Below are positions 37,047-50,015 of a stretch of DNA of 64,000 bases, piece after piece (within the stretch, counting starts at the first letter, position 1; the number at the start of each line of letters is the position of its first letter). A program made the position numbers and the translations under genes. Source of the stretch: Globodera rostochiensis (Eukaryota; Nematoda; Chromadorea; Rhabditida; Heteroderidae); the NCBI GenBank assembly GCA_018350325.1, contig JAEVLN010000003.1:145985-209984 (forward strand), read 5' to 3'. The notes under the pieces are model-generated. The model worked only from the letters and a program-made list of their open reading frames with translations, was not told where the DNA came from and made no database searches.

Positions 37047-38831
37047 TCAGCGTTTTCTCTTTTTGGGCTCACTCGGGCCTCCGTCGTTTGCGTCATGGAG
37101 TCTGAAATTAATTTAATTATATATATATATATTTCTAAGACAAAAATGATGAAAAAGTTCAAAAGCTAACACCACCCCCTCTTCATTTTCGTCCTCTTAC
37201 CCGCGGCCAATGTCCCTGTCTTGGAAGTTGATGTTGAAGTGATTCCATTGACACCAATTCCACTCAATCGCCTCCCTTTCCAACTCGGCCCATTGCTCTT
37301 CGTCACGCTCAGCCGGACAACGCACCAGCAGCCATTTTTTGTTGTTGTTGTCAAAGCGTCGCCACGCCAATTGCTCCCCCGTCACATTGTTGACCAATGC
37401 AAATGGTGCAACACCAAACCCAAAGTCCAACACAACGATGAAATTGACCGGTTCGGTTGAATGGACAAATTCCTAAATTTAGTAGAAAATTTATTAAGCA
37501 GAAAATTCGCAATGAAAGATGGGTATACCGTCCTGAACTCCTCCATCTCTGGCCCACTCAAATAGTGTTGACATTTGAGCACCTTTGGCAGTCCGTCCCC
37601 GCGGGGCGTGTGCAACCATTTGGCCAACGCTTGGGCCGAAGAAGCGTCGGCACTGTCGTCGGCCGGCAACTCGGGAAACAGTGCAAAGGAATGGACAAAA
37701 CGGAGTTTGGCACAACCGCGCAGAATGGTCGGCGAGAAGCGGGCAAATTGTTGAAATTGGCGGTTGACAATTGAAGGCCACAAATGTTGGCGTTCACCAA
37801 CGGCCAAATGCGCGCCCAAATAATTTGCCAACTGCGCGTTTGGTCGTCAAATGTGCCGATGGAAAGATTTGAGCCGGTGGACGCGAAGAGTCGGCGAATG
37901 CTTTGAAGAAATTCGACGGTACTTTGGTCAATGTAACTAAAAAAAAGTTAAGACTTTTGTTAGGGGCTACCCATAGAGGTTCAAGGACGAATTTGTTGTT
38001 TTTCAAGTACATAACAGTGAATGTTAAAGAAATTCAAGTACATCATCTGTTTTTTCTTGTTCAAATCGCTTAAATTTATCATTTGAATGCATTTTTCCTC
38101 CCAAGATTTTCTTGTTCCGTTCAACATTTTGTGCATTAGAAAGAATTTGAGGGATCTGCCGCCGGGAATGTTTTTTAAATTTAAATCGTTAAGAAATTTC
38201 ACCCAAAAATGGAATATAAATTACCCAATCAAACATGAATTTTGTAAGCTAAGCTAAATGCCCCATTTTCAAGTACATTCTCAAAACTAATCAAGTACGA
38301 TGGGTAATTTTCACGTACTGTACTTGCGCCATTCAAGTACGTATTGGAGTCCTGTGGTTTATGTAAAAAATGCTCAACATTTAAATGATTTTAGAAAATG
38401 TAACCTTATCATAAGGTGTTCGAATCCGACCACTTTGGCTGGCAGCGCTTCTTGCGGAAACAACAGACTGCGCTTCCGTTTGCAGTCAATGAATTTGACA
38501 ATTTCAGCGCCATGTCCGTGCCGTGCGCGACGAACAACCAATCGACCCAACGCGCGCTCTTTGGTTTTGAAGTGTTCGTCGACCAAACGATCAAATCGAT
38601 CGCTGAGCCGCGCCGCTTTCAGTCCGAGCATAAAATGGCCACAAAACGCGAACACGTCGAACCAAATGTCGGCACAAATTAAACTGAAAAACAAAAATAA
38701 TTCAATTTTTTTATGGCATTTGATTTTGGCATTTGCCATAATTCTTTGGTAGGGTTGCAAAAGTTATTTAAAATAAAAAAAACTTACATTTCTTTCAACG
38801 GTTTCTTCGCTTTGCTCGCATTGTCCGACAT
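37047..38831 (-). pseudogene. Cyst-nematode F-box-like family member with a frameshift
   Basis: Exons: 38831-38788 (MSDNASKAKKPLKE), 38683-38405, 37936-about 37529, about 37493-37200, and 37101-37047 (ending EPKKRKR-stop). The N-terminus reads [20 protein letters not shown] then [20 protein letters not shown], an F-box-like helix pair followed by the repeat-rich body (YIDQSTVEFLQSIRRLF, RFSPTILRGCAKLRF, ALAKWLHTPRGDGLPKVLKC, NNVTGEQLAWRRF, basic tail). I recognise this layout as a large family in Globodera and Heterodera, presumably SCF ubiquitin-ligase adaptors (inference). The frame breaks once, near 37745-37775: upstream ..ANICGLQLSTANFNNL and downstream ARFSPT are in different frames. It is either a young pseudogene or carries a base-call error. 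144 bp tail-to-tail with SART1. Confidence 0.75.
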
Positions 38832-40536
38832 TATAAGGTGGTTGAAAGTTCAAACAAAATTCAAATTTGAGTCTAAAAACCTGAAAGGGTTTTTTTAATT
38901 ACTAGGAAAGGATTATATGCTCCAAAAGGGCCAAAATACGGCAAAAATGCCGAATATGCAACGAAAAATGAGCTTAAAATATTTAAATTTTTCTTTTTTT
39001 TAATAGGCGGAACGCCAAAATTAACGCAATTTTTCCGTTAATTCAAATAAATAACCAGCGGCACAGACAGCATACGGTCGGATACTGTAACCCCACGATT
39101 GAATTTTCTTTAGAGTTTTTAGCTTAGCTTTTGCTTGATGAAAAATTATAGAAAATTTAAGCTTCCTAATGATACCATGTATATTTGATTTGGTGAGTTT
39201 GAAAAAAGTTATAACCGTTGGCACATGTTTGCACATTTTTGGCCTAAATGAGTATAAGACTCTTTAAACTTAAGCAAATCAGATAAATTTGGGTAATTTG
39301 AAAGCTCAGATTATTTATAAAATATGTTCTAGTGGTAAAGAGTAGTGATGGGCTCGTCTAAAAATAGTTACAAGGCCAAATTGGCCTAAAAGCCGACTTT
39401 TCATTTCTTGGTTCTCGGTAAATTTCAAGTCTCGAAAGCCCTAATATTGACGTGATATTCATTGACTTAAAATATGGATTAAACCCAGAAATCGAATGTG
39501 CGGTACTTTGGCCAGTATTTTGGGCAGATCGTGCCTTTTTTGATCTTAAGAGAAGCTTGATCATTGCATTTACTGTAATAATAATAATAATAATAATAAA
39601 AATAATAATAAAAATAAAAATAATAATAAAATAATAATAATAATCATAATAATGAATTACTTAATAAAACCATCGATCATTTCGCGCGCTTTCTCAAAAT
39701 GAAAGTGAAAGTGAATATGTAAATTATTCTTTTCTTTGACTTCGAATTTTGTGCACAATTGACGCGCGCGGATCATCCAACAAAAATTTTAGCGTTGAAT
39801 TCGCCCACCCATCGCCGCCGCCGCCATTATTAATTATTGTTGGGGGTGTTGTGTTGCTGCTGGTGGGCAGTCGCTTCATTCACTTTCAGGAACCAATTTG
39901 ACGACGGACGGACGGAACAACCTCATTTTGCATACTGGCTTGCTGGGCTGGTGGTGAACAACTTCAACTTTTGAATTTCTTAACGCTTGGTGATCTGATC
40001 TGCCTTCTTTGTAATACAAAATTTTAAAGTGATCTAATTTGCCTTCTTTGTAATACAAAATTTTAAAGTGATCTGATCAAATTTTAAAACATGCTGGCTG
40101 ACCAACTTTTAGATTGCGATCTGATCAATTTTTAAATTTGATCAATTTTTGAATTGTGATCTGATTAATTTTTGAGTCTGATCAATTCTTGAATTGTGAT
40201 CTGATCAATTTTTGAATTGTGATCTGATTAATTTTTGAGTCTGATCAATTCTTGAATTGTGATCTGATCAATTTTTGAATTGCGATCTGATCATACCCAA
40301 TTATTACAAAATTGCCGTTTTTAATAAAAACAATAATACAATCTAACAATCATTAAAAACCAGCGTTTTGACAATTTTTGGTATAGCAAAATTGTTTAAA
40401 AAAAATCCCGATTTACTCTATTCTTATTTCCAAATATTTTGCAGTTGAAATTCTTCTAAATTTTTACATTTAAAGGGCCACCTTTTGTTTGTTTGTTTTA
40501 TTTTCAATGAAAAATATTTATTTATTACCATAAAGA
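38832..40536. repeat. Divergent intergenic region with GATC-rich and ATA repeats
   Basis: Contains a foldback-family remnant (39060-39240), an ATA/ATAA microsatellite (39575-39660), and an array of GTGATCTGATCAATTTTTGAATT-like units (about 40060-40300). No gene was recognised. It should include the promoters of the F-box-like and MBLAC1-like genes. Confidence 0.55.
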
Positions 40537-43500
40537 TGATGAATGGCATTGGATTAATAACGGCATCAAATCTAAGCATTGTAACACATTTTGCCATATT
40601 ATTATTATTCATGTTCATGCCATTGCTTTATGCTGCTGCACCGCAAATTTTGTCTGATTTAAATTTTGGCGTAAACGGTAGGCCACCAACCAATTTTTTA
40701 TTGATCCACCAAAAAATTGCGCACAATTTTTTTATAAATTTTTTAGTGACATCCCCCCAATTTCGGCATCGCCTTAGGGACTTTATTGGCCGCAGCGGCG
40801 CCACCACCAGCAGCAGCAGACGTGGCAAAGGATCAATTTCACGGCTTGCAATTGACGGCACTGACCCGCTTCAACTTCCGGACCCGGACATGAACACAAT
40901 GGACGATGTGTTGCTGAATGAGGACGACAAGCTGACGCGCATGGATGCCCCCAACTTTCAACCGGTCAGTCAATTTTATGTTATTTAACAAAAAATGAAT
41001 TTGGAGAATAAAAATTTACAACAAAAATGTACGGAAACCGGAATTTCAGAGCCCAAAAATCTATGAACTCAAAAGTTTAGACTCGTCCGGACCCGAAAAT
41101 GTCCGGAAATCAGGAATTCCAGACCCAAAAATGTACGGAAACCGGAATTCCGGACCCGAAAATGTCCGGAACCCGGAATTTCAGACCCGTAAATCTATGA
41201 AACTCGGGAGTTTAGACCCGTCCGGAGCCAAAAATGTCCGGAAACCGGAAGTTCAGACCAATTTTAGACCAAAAAATGTCCGTAGACCGAAATTCTGAAC
41301 GTTTTGTTTTGTTAAATTTAATCTTTTTGCGCAATTAATTTGTTTAAAAAAATATTTTTGAACAAATTAAGTTTCAAATTGTTATGCCTTCAAATGTGCG
41401 TAAAACGGAGCATAATTATTTTGTTGCACCAGCAAAGAATTCCTCAATTGTTGAAGCACCAGACAAAATGCCCGAAGATTATGAAAAATTGGCAAAATTT
41501 TTACAGGTTTGTCAGCAGCGGTTGTGATTTATATAATAAAATTTAAAAGTTTTCAGCGTTTTGTGAGCCTTCAACAAAATAAGAAAATTTTGAATCAAAA
41601 TTCAATGAATATTACGCCAAAAATGCAAAATCTTTCAAAACAAACGCCTGCAGCAGAAGGCGGCGGAATTGGAGATGAACATCATGCCAAGTTCAAATTC
41701 GGGTAAAAGAAAATGGAGCAGTACAGGCATAGTTTTTACTAGAGCCCGGACTTGAGCTTCGAGCAAGATCTCAAGTCGAGATTTCTCGAGAATCTCGTCG
41801 AGATTTTTCGAGATCCTCGAGACGAGATCTCGTCTCGACCGGGCTCTAGTTTTTACTACTTTAAAAACTTTTTTGCTTTTAAGCCTTGTTATTATGGTTT
41901 CTCAATTTTATTTTTTACGACCCATAAAATCCCCTTCGGTGAGACAGGAACGCCGCATCAACAAATTCTGCGGCGCGCGGAACAGTGATTGGCACTGTGC
42001 CGGTGTCCGTTGACATTGGACATGACGACGGCATGGAGCAGTCTTCGTTTGTGCCGAATGGAAACATTCTGCCAGCAGACGAGATGAAGCCGCCACATTC
42101 GAAAGCAATGGACAAGGCTTACAAATTGGAACAGAAAGGACAAGAAAAAGTAAAATTAGTTTATTTTAGTTAAATATATTTAATTTAATAAAAATATAAT
42201 TAATATTTAAATTTTAAATTTTAGAATAATTTTCTTTTTTTGAGTCTGCAAATTAAAAATCATAATTATAAACACATTTTTATACTTTTTATATAGTTAT
42301 ATATTTTTATTTTCTTAATCTTAAACTGTATAATAATTTTAAAAATTAAATAAAAATATTTATAAATGTTACTATTATATTTAGGGCACGGACAGTGTCA
42401 GAAGTTGGGATGGCCGTGTTGAGAAGGTGACCACCTTGAAGATGACGCCTTCATCCGCTTCTGCTGCTGTTACTGCTTCGGCTTCGGCTTCTGCTGATGA
42501 CAACGCAAACATTGGCCAACCGGTGCAAAAACAACAATTGTTGGGCCGTATAATGGTCGCAACAAACAAAAACAACAGTGCCGCAGGGTAAACAAATGTT
42601 TTGCAAATGATCTCTGATCGGAAAGTGATCAAACAATCTGATTGATCAATCATCCTTCATGCTGGATGACCAAATGATCTGATTGATCAATCATCCTTCA
42701 TGCTAGATGATCAAATGATCTGATTGATCAATCATCCTTCATGCTAGATGATCAAATGATCTGATTGATCAATCATCCTTCATGCTGGATGATCAAATAA
42801 TTTGGTCTGATTTAATTCTAAAATGATCACTTAATTTTGACAAATTTTTTGAGGGTTTTAATCGTATTTTGAATCAAAAACGCTAAACCGAAAATGTTTT
42901 GAATGGCAAAATCTGAACATAAATTTTATTAGGTATATATTTTGTTTTTATTATAGAAATATGGAACGGGAAGAAGAAGATCAATCATTTTTCTACCAAG
43001 TTCCTAACAAGAATGGAAACATTGATAATGCAATTGTTGAAATATTGAGAGAGGTATAATAAGCAAATTAAAAGAAACAATTAAAAAATATTTACAAAAT
43101 CTTAATATATCAATTATTAAAAATAGTATGCTTAATAATTTGACAGAATTGTTTAACGATTTTGAGCATAATTTAATTTTTTAATATTATTGAAATGCCC
43201 CCAAGGGATTTGCCAGACAATTGGACGACACGGAATACGTTTTTGTTGCCAGCATAACGCTGATCAGCGACGGCGGGAAAACAATTTTAGTGGACACGGG
43301 AATGGGCACAGACATTAACGGGAGGACCGATTTGATTAAAAGTTGGCACAAAGGCGCTAATTTAGTCTATTATTTTAATTATTATTATATTAATATTATT
43401 ATATAAGTCACATAATTTATTTATAATTGCTTTCATCAATTTAATCTTAATTATACATTCAATAAAAAATGATATTATTTATCACAAATATTTAATTAAA

Positions 43501-44696
43501 TATAAAATGAGCATTAGAATTTGTTGAAATAAACGTAAAGATTATTCAATATTTTTAAAAACATTTTAATATTTTGCTATTTATGTAAAATATTTTTTAC
43601 TTAAATCGTCTTTTTCCAATAGGAAAAAAGGTTTTTGAATCGTTGAAATTTTTGGAAAAAAAAACATTTTTAGTTTTGGCGTTCTGTAAATTTTTCTCTA
43701 GAGCTCAGCCAACGTAACATTGCACCTCCAGCAGTGAATTATGTGGTGATCACACACGGACACCCGGACCATTCGGGCAACACAAACGATTTTCCGGTAA
43801 AATTTAATTAATTAATTAATTATCTTTTTTTACATTAAATAATAAAAATATTATTATTATGCCACATTTTCCTGCAGGATGCCATTCATTTTCAAGGCGT
43901 CATGTCACACTACCGGACCAAATTCAATTTCACGGATTTATTCGAAGTTTGAATTTGAATTTTTAAAAAGTTTTTGGCATATTATTTATTTTATTCACAG
44001 AATGCCAAACATCAATTGACAAAAAATGTGGCTCTCTTTAGCACTCCAGGGCACACTTCTGAGGACATCAGCGTCGTTGTCAAAGTGTTCAATTTGAAAA
44101 TCACAAATATTTTAATTAAATTTAAAATTTGAATAAATAAAAGCAAATTTACTTAAAATTTCAAAGAACGCGCATGGGTACGGCACCGTAGTGGTCTCGG
44201 GCGATGTGTTCATTACGGTAATGAAGTTTAATTGATTTTTTGTCATTAATAAATAAAATCTAATTAATATAAATTAATTCATTTGAATATTTTTAACTCA
44301 ATTTTTTTGTTTGTTTGTCCTTTTTTGTGCCATTCTAAACCTTTTAAAATTTAAATTCAATTCCTTAAACTACTTTTAGTTAAGTCCCGTTAATCCGTAA
44401 TTTTTTTTAACAAAAAGTGTTTATAACAAACATTTCCTATGCATAATTATGAATTATTTTGAAAAAAGAATATAAAATTTTTGTTCAAATTTTATGCGGA
44501 AGATTTGAATCGTCCAATGATGTGGCGTCCGTTGGCATGGAATGACACAATTCAGGAGCAAAATCGTCGCATAATTTTGTGCATGGCCGACTTTGTTGTG
44601 CCGGGCCATGGCCAAATGTTCCGCGTTAGCGCCAAGGTGAAAAGAAGAGCGAACTGCTCGAACTTGAGCGATTTACAACACACAGAACACGCCTAG
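40536..44696 (+). CDS. MBLAC1/SWIP-10-type metallo-beta-lactamase-fold protein
   Basis: Thirteen exons join in phase (40536-40677, 40747-40964, 41372-41506, 41557-41702, 41948-42149, 42385-42587, 42957-43053, 43206-43341, 43702-43796, 43878-43946, 44001-44084, 44167-44217, about 44469-44696), about 601 aa. A signal peptide or anchor (IVTHFAILLLFMFMPLLYAA) precedes about 350 low-complexity residues. The C-terminal about 220 residues are the hydrolase domain: ILVDTGMGTD, THGHPDHSGN (HxHxDH), FSTPGHTSED (third His), VVVSGDVF (bridging Asp) and VVPGHGQMF (last His). All metal ligands are kept. MBLAC1 relatives include C. elegans SWIP-10, a glial protein that limits dopamine-neuron overactivity; human MBLAC1 acts on histone pre-mRNA. 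Substrate here unknown. Long N-terminus assigned by continuous phase only; start of last exon uncertain. Confidence 0.82.
41740..41848. mobile_element. TAGAGCCCGG-type hAT-like MITE (copy 3), MBLAC1 intron
   Basis: Starts TAGAGCCCGG, ends CCGGGCTCTA, with a perfect 8-bp duplication GTTTTTAC (41732-41739 and 41849-41856). The core is TCGAGATTTCTCGAGAATCTCG-like palindromic words, unlike copies 1, 2 and 4 outside the ends. Confidence 0.92.
42636..42800. repeat. 41-bp tandem repeat, four copies
   Basis: A unit beginning ATCTGATTGATCAATCATCC is repeated at 42636, 42677, 42718 and 42759 with one or two changes. It lies in the 42588-42956 intron of the MBLAC1-like gene. Confidence 0.9.
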
Positions 44697-45600
44697 GATT
44701 CGAAAGCTGTAGCTCTTTTTTGTTGATCATCTGTTTTTGGGTTATAATCTGGTAGTGATCTGCTCTGATCAGTCTGATTTAAATCATTAAAAGATTCTGT
44801 TGTGTCTATAATACAATTAATTTTAATAAATTGGGTTATAATATGGTAGTGATCTGCTCTGATCAGTCTGATTTAAATCAGTAAAAGATTCTGTTGTGTC
44901 TTTTCTACAAATTGAATAATATAATAGTTCATTCTTAGTATGATCAGTTGGATTTTTTATTTAAATGATCTGCTTTTTTGATCTGATCTTGATCCTGATT
45001 TGCTTTGTCAGTAGATCAAATCTTTTAAAGTTTAAACTGATCGCGCGACCTCTCAGCATTTGATCAGACAATTTTATTGGATCGTCCTCCCTGCCTATTT
45101 ATTCATCAGTGTTATTTTATGAGTTTTTGTTGGGGGTTTGCCCCCCCCCCCCCCCACTTTAGTAAACATTTCTTTTACTCCATTTCATTGATAAACGAAG
45201 TAAAACAACAACAAAAATTTTTTTTTTTGAAAAGTGTCACGCCTCCGCGATTTTTTTATTATCTTTGGGGGGGGGGAGTCTTCATAGATCAGTTGTCACC
45301 GCCCCCACGAGATTGGGTTGGTCGCGTTGTCGTCGTCGTTTTGAGTCTTTTTATTATTTAAAAAACCCCCAAAAATTGTTTGTTAAAAAAAGAGTTTTAT
45401 TATTTTGCGGCTAATTTTGTTTCGATAATTGCCTTGCAAAGAAGCACCGCTTCTTCTTTATTCCGCAACAAAATTAAGGCCGGAGGCGCTTAAAAGCGCT
45501 AGAATTGGAGCTTTTTGATGAGATTTTGAGCTTTTAAGCCGCGCTCCCGCCTCCGTTCATGGACATAAAACAATGAGCAAGCATTTGGGCGCCTTTTGAA
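44697..45600. repeat. 3' flank of MBLAC1-like gene with a duplicated 68-bp block
   Basis: A block starting GGGTTATAATCTGGTAGTGA recurs at 44739 and 44833, 94 bp apart, followed by further GATCTGATC-rich sequence, C runs (45141-45157) and G runs (45267-45277). No gene was seen. Confidence 0.6.
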
Positions 45601-46891
45601 ACTTTACAAATTCAAAAATGGCACCATTTGTCGGTTTTCTTTTATTCGACGTTTTGTCGTTAAACATTTTGTCGTTTTTCTTTATTCAACGTTTTTCCTT
45701 ATTCATTTTATCCTTTTTTCCCATTTGACGTCGCTTTTTCTCTCGTATTTGACCGTTTGCTTATTATCTTTAGACATTTTGTTATTTTGTCGTTGTCATT
45801 TTGTCGTGCTTGAGCTCTGTCATAACGACAAAAGACCACATTTGTGGCCATAATGTGTAAAATGCCGGTTCTCCGTTCTCATTAGCCCTCTAAAATTAGC
45901 TTCACGCGTCTCAATGATATTTTTTTATCCCTCTAAAAGTGCCATTTCTCATTGCCTCTCACACTCATCAATCTTTTTTATTTCTGCTAATAGTCACTAA
46001 TTAGCTCATTAGTGCCACTTTTATGTTTATGTATGGGCACTTCACTAGGGAATTCATAATTATTCTATCCATTAAAGAGACAATTTTGAATGTTTGTTCA
46101 GTTTTTTAAATGTAAACATTGCATATTTTACAATTTTCAAAAATTCAAACTTGCAAACATTCAAAACTTGAAGTGATTTTCTTAAATTTGAAATAATTTT
46201 ATACTCTTAGCGGCTAAACCGATTTTTGGGATCGGGTAAATCCCGAAAAGTGCCCAAAAAAATGGTCGACCGGGGATAGGATACCGACAAATGCCGATCC
46301 CGACGGGATTTTCGAGAAAATGCAGACTGGATCCCGACGGGATTCCGAGAAAATGGATCCCGACGGGATTTTCGAGAAAATGCAGACTGGATCCCAACGG
46401 GATTCCGAGAAAATGGATCCCGACGGGATCTCAATCCCGTCCGGTCTTTAGTAACCAGCTCTCAATTAAATCACAAAATTGCTAATATTTTCTTTTGTCC
46501 AATTTGTCATTTTCTCATTATCATTATTTTGCTCGCTTTTGGTGTGTCCATCTTTAGAAATCTGGGCCGTTACTTCTGAGCCCTCTTTTGTTGTGTGCCG
46601 CGCCATCATATTTTACAGCCCCCCCCCCTACACATTTTTTTGCCCCCCGGGGGGCTGCGGCTTTTTCACCATCGATTCCTTCGTTCCTTTTTTTGTGTTG
46701 TTAACCACCCAATCTACATTACATTACATTACTTTACTACTACTACTACTACTACTATTAGTAGTAGAAGAAGAAGAAGAGGTTCTCGCTGGGTTCCCGT
46801 CGTCGTCCAATGCAAAATGCTAATTACTGCTTATTATCGCGCGCCTCTGGGGGAGGCGCGGGAGCGGCGAAGACGCCGCAGGGGGCGCAGC

Positions 46892-46926
<35 letters not shown>

Positions 46927-49190
46927 CCCGGCCGGCCATTCACGCGGGGCGGACGCATATTATTTGGTCTAATGGCCGACGCCGCGCTGTTGGCATTCCT
47001 CTCACTGTTGACAAGCAGCGGCGGCACACTTTTAGCCTCGGGTCATTTGGGCGGCGCGGGCATTGTGCCAAACACAGAACAGCAGAGAGAGGAGAGAGAG
47101 AGAAAAACATTTTAATGCCATCGGCAAAGTGAGGGATGGGAAAAGAGCATCTAATCCCCAATAATAAATTGGCACTTTTTTAGAACCCTTCTCAAACCGG
47201 GACTGGGATTCCAAAAACTGGGAATTTCCCGACCGGTCCTGGTCGAGATCCCGGTCCCGACCAACTCGGGCGTCAACCCTACATTAAAATTTGTAATCCG
47301 TAATCCGTAACGGCCACTGCCAAGTTGGTGTGCTAAACCGTAACTTCATTCATTTAAGCCGAATCGCTTAGCTCTTTTCAAATATGGCATCAGACTTTGT
47401 GCTTTCAAATGCTACCAAAATTGTTTAATTTGATCAGCTAACAAAAAAGTTATGATATTTTCGCCAAAACGATTGTTTTGTTTGCCAAACTGAGCAGCCC
47501 TGGACCGCAGGCAAAAAAAAACTTGGCAAATATTTTATGCAACAAATTAATTAATGGCCGGGACGGGAACTTTTGCCCACTAAATACTGTGCTTTCACAA
47601 AGCCAACTTAAACTTCCCGGAAACGGAGTGAGTGCACTTCCGCCCGCGTGCCCCCGGAAGCGATGTCCTTGTCCCCCTTCTCCCCTCGGGGGGTGAAAGC
47701 GTGCCAATGAATTTTTTGTTGTCAAATTAATGTTTTTGTCCATTTGATTGTCTCCCCCTCCCCCCCCCCCCCACTTTTTTTCAATTTCGGCCCGCATTTT
47801 TGTGTTCCAATTAGCGGCGTAAAAAGTTTTGCCCGCAATGTTTTTGGCACTTTGGGGGGGGGCGGTGCCAGCGACGTTTAAAGTGCCATAACGTCAGCTT
47901 GGCACTAACTAAACCAAACAAATTGGGCACCAAATCCGAAAGCTTTAAATGTGTTTGGAAGCTATTTAGCTATTTTCAAACAGGAACTAAACATTCGTAT
48001 AACCCTGATGATGTGGCATTTCTACCGCAAATTTGAAATGCCAAATTAAATTGCTTAAATTAAAAAGTGGCACCACACAGCTGCATCATATGCTGAGTGG
48101 TTAAACTGTTAGATTAATTTTATTGGGTTTAACTAAGGTTCTTGCCCCTCTGGCAATAATCATTATTAGGTATTTGTTTTATTTATACTTTAATTCATCC
48201 TTTAAAAATTTATTCCCCCCCCCCGGGGGAGGTATTTTATTTAATTAAAAAAAAGAAATATTTTAAATGTTTATTTTTCTTCACCGCTTTTTCTCCACAT
48301 TTTTTTATTTCAAAGCTTAAGATTTTGCTCTTTTGAATAGCCACAAAACATTTCTTTCGCGACATTTTCCCCGCTTTTATGGCCCAACGAGTTGCGGGGG
48401 CGGGGGGGCGGGGGGGGGGGCGGGGGGACGGGGGCGGGGGGGGGGGGGCAAAATGTGTACATTTTTATGTAAATACAATTACCATAATGCCCACAATTTT
48501 CGCGGGTGAACGGACGCACATAAAAATGCCATTTTGGCACCGCCCACCATTTTTGGCACAATGTTTTTTTGTGTGATGATGACGCGGCGGCATTTGCCAT
48601 TTTTCAAATTTCCATTCGGTCGGGTCGAGCGGACACTTTTATGCCTGTCAAAAATGGCATAAATAAAAATATTATTTATTATTATTATTTAGTTGACCAT
48701 TTTTACACATTTTAAAATCAAAATTATGTTTATTTTTATTTAAATTATTTCATTTAGCAATTCTTTTTTTAAATAAAAGAGCGTTTGGAACTTCTGACTT
48801 TTATAATTTTCCAATTAAAACTAATAATATTTTGTTTAGCATAGATGAAGCCTCTGTTTTTGGCTGAAAAAATTAATTAAATGTTATTTTTTTATTTTGT
48901 AATTAATTTGTTTTTATTCACATGAAGCGGCGGCGTTTGTCCGTGCCGTGCCGTGCCGTGCCGTCCCTATGGACAACATTTATTTTTGTTCATATTAATT
49001 TTATTTCCACAAATAGTGCAGAAAATTTTCTTGCGCCCAAAAATGTAATTTAATTTTTGTTATTTTGAGAATTAATTGCTCATTTTATAACAGACAATTA
49101 CCACCTACGGTATGTATATTCGAAAAATCTTCTGCTGATCACTACACTGATCAGAAGAGTTTTTGAGAATTGTTAAAGTATGATTTTTTA
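45601..49190. other. Gene-free repeat-rich stretch
   Basis: No gene recognised. It holds GACGTTTTGTCGTT-like words (45640-45800), a minisatellite of GATCCCGACGGGATTTCGAGAAAATG units (46278-46432), a TAC/AGA microsatellite (46735-46780), a C run of about 33 (46891-46923), a foldback-family remnant (47340-47460), G-rich tracts (48395-48450) and GCCGT repeats (48943-48965). Confidence 0.55.
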
Positions 49191-49194
49191 GACA

Positions 49195-50015
49195 CTAAAA
49201 AGTCGCATAAAAGTTGACGATTTGTCTCTTCTGAAAGTCAGCGATTTGTCTCTGTCCACTAAAAATCGGTGTCTCTTCTGAAAATGAGCGATTTGTCTCT
49301 GTACACTAAAAATCGCCGATTTGTCTCTTTTGAAAGTCAGCGATTTGTCTCTGATCCACTAAAAATCGTCGATTTGTCTCTTCTGAAAATCAGCGATTTG
49401 TCTCTGTCCACTAAAAATCGGCGTCTCTTCTGAAAATAAGCGATTTGTCTCTGTACACTAAAAATCGTCGATTTGTCTCTTCTGAAAATCAGCGATTTGT
49501 CTCTGTCCACTAAAAATCGGCGTCTCTTCTGAAAATAAGCGATTTGTCTCTGTACACTAAAAATCGTCGATTTGTCTCTTCTGAAAATCAGCGATTTGTC
49601 TCTGTCCACTAAAAATCGGCGTCTCTTCTGAAAATGAGCGATTTGTCTCTGTACACTAAAAATCGCCGATTTGTCTCTTTTGAAAGTCAGCGATTTGTCT
49701 CTGTACACTAAAAATCGGCGATTTGTCTCTTTTGAAAATTAGCGATTTGTCTCTGATCCACTAAAAATCGTCGATTTGTCTCTTCTGAAAATCAGCGATT
49801 TGTCTCTGTCCACTAAAAATCGGCGTCTCTTCTGAAAATGAGCGATTTGTCTCTGTACACTAAAAATCGCCGATTTGTCTCTTTTGAAAGTCAGCGATTT
49901 GTCTCTGTACACTAAAAATCGGCGATTTGTCTCTTTTAAAAATTAGCGATTTGTCTCTGATCCACTAAAAATCGTCGATTTGTCTCTTCTGAAAATCAGC
50001 GATTTGTCTCTGTCC
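49195..50015. repeat. Minisatellite with a 99-bp higher-order unit
   Basis: Built of CGATTTGTCTCT half-units alternating with TCTGAAAATCAG and GTCCACTAAAAAT spacers. In the centre the pattern repeats exactly every 99 bp (CAGCGATTTGTCTCTGTCCA at 49391, 49490, 49589). Since 99 is a multiple of three, the minus strand stays open for 123 codons, but this is a by-product of the period; no start context or splice structure supports a gene. Confidence 0.9.

Noticed and set aside
46970..47115. Hydrophobic plus-strand frame starting MADAALLAFLSLLTSS
   Set aside because: Short, next to a 33-base C run, without splice partners or a recognisable family.
49337..49708. Minus-strand open frame of 123 codons
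   Set aside because: It lies wholly inside the 99-bp minisatellite and is open only because the period is divisible by three.
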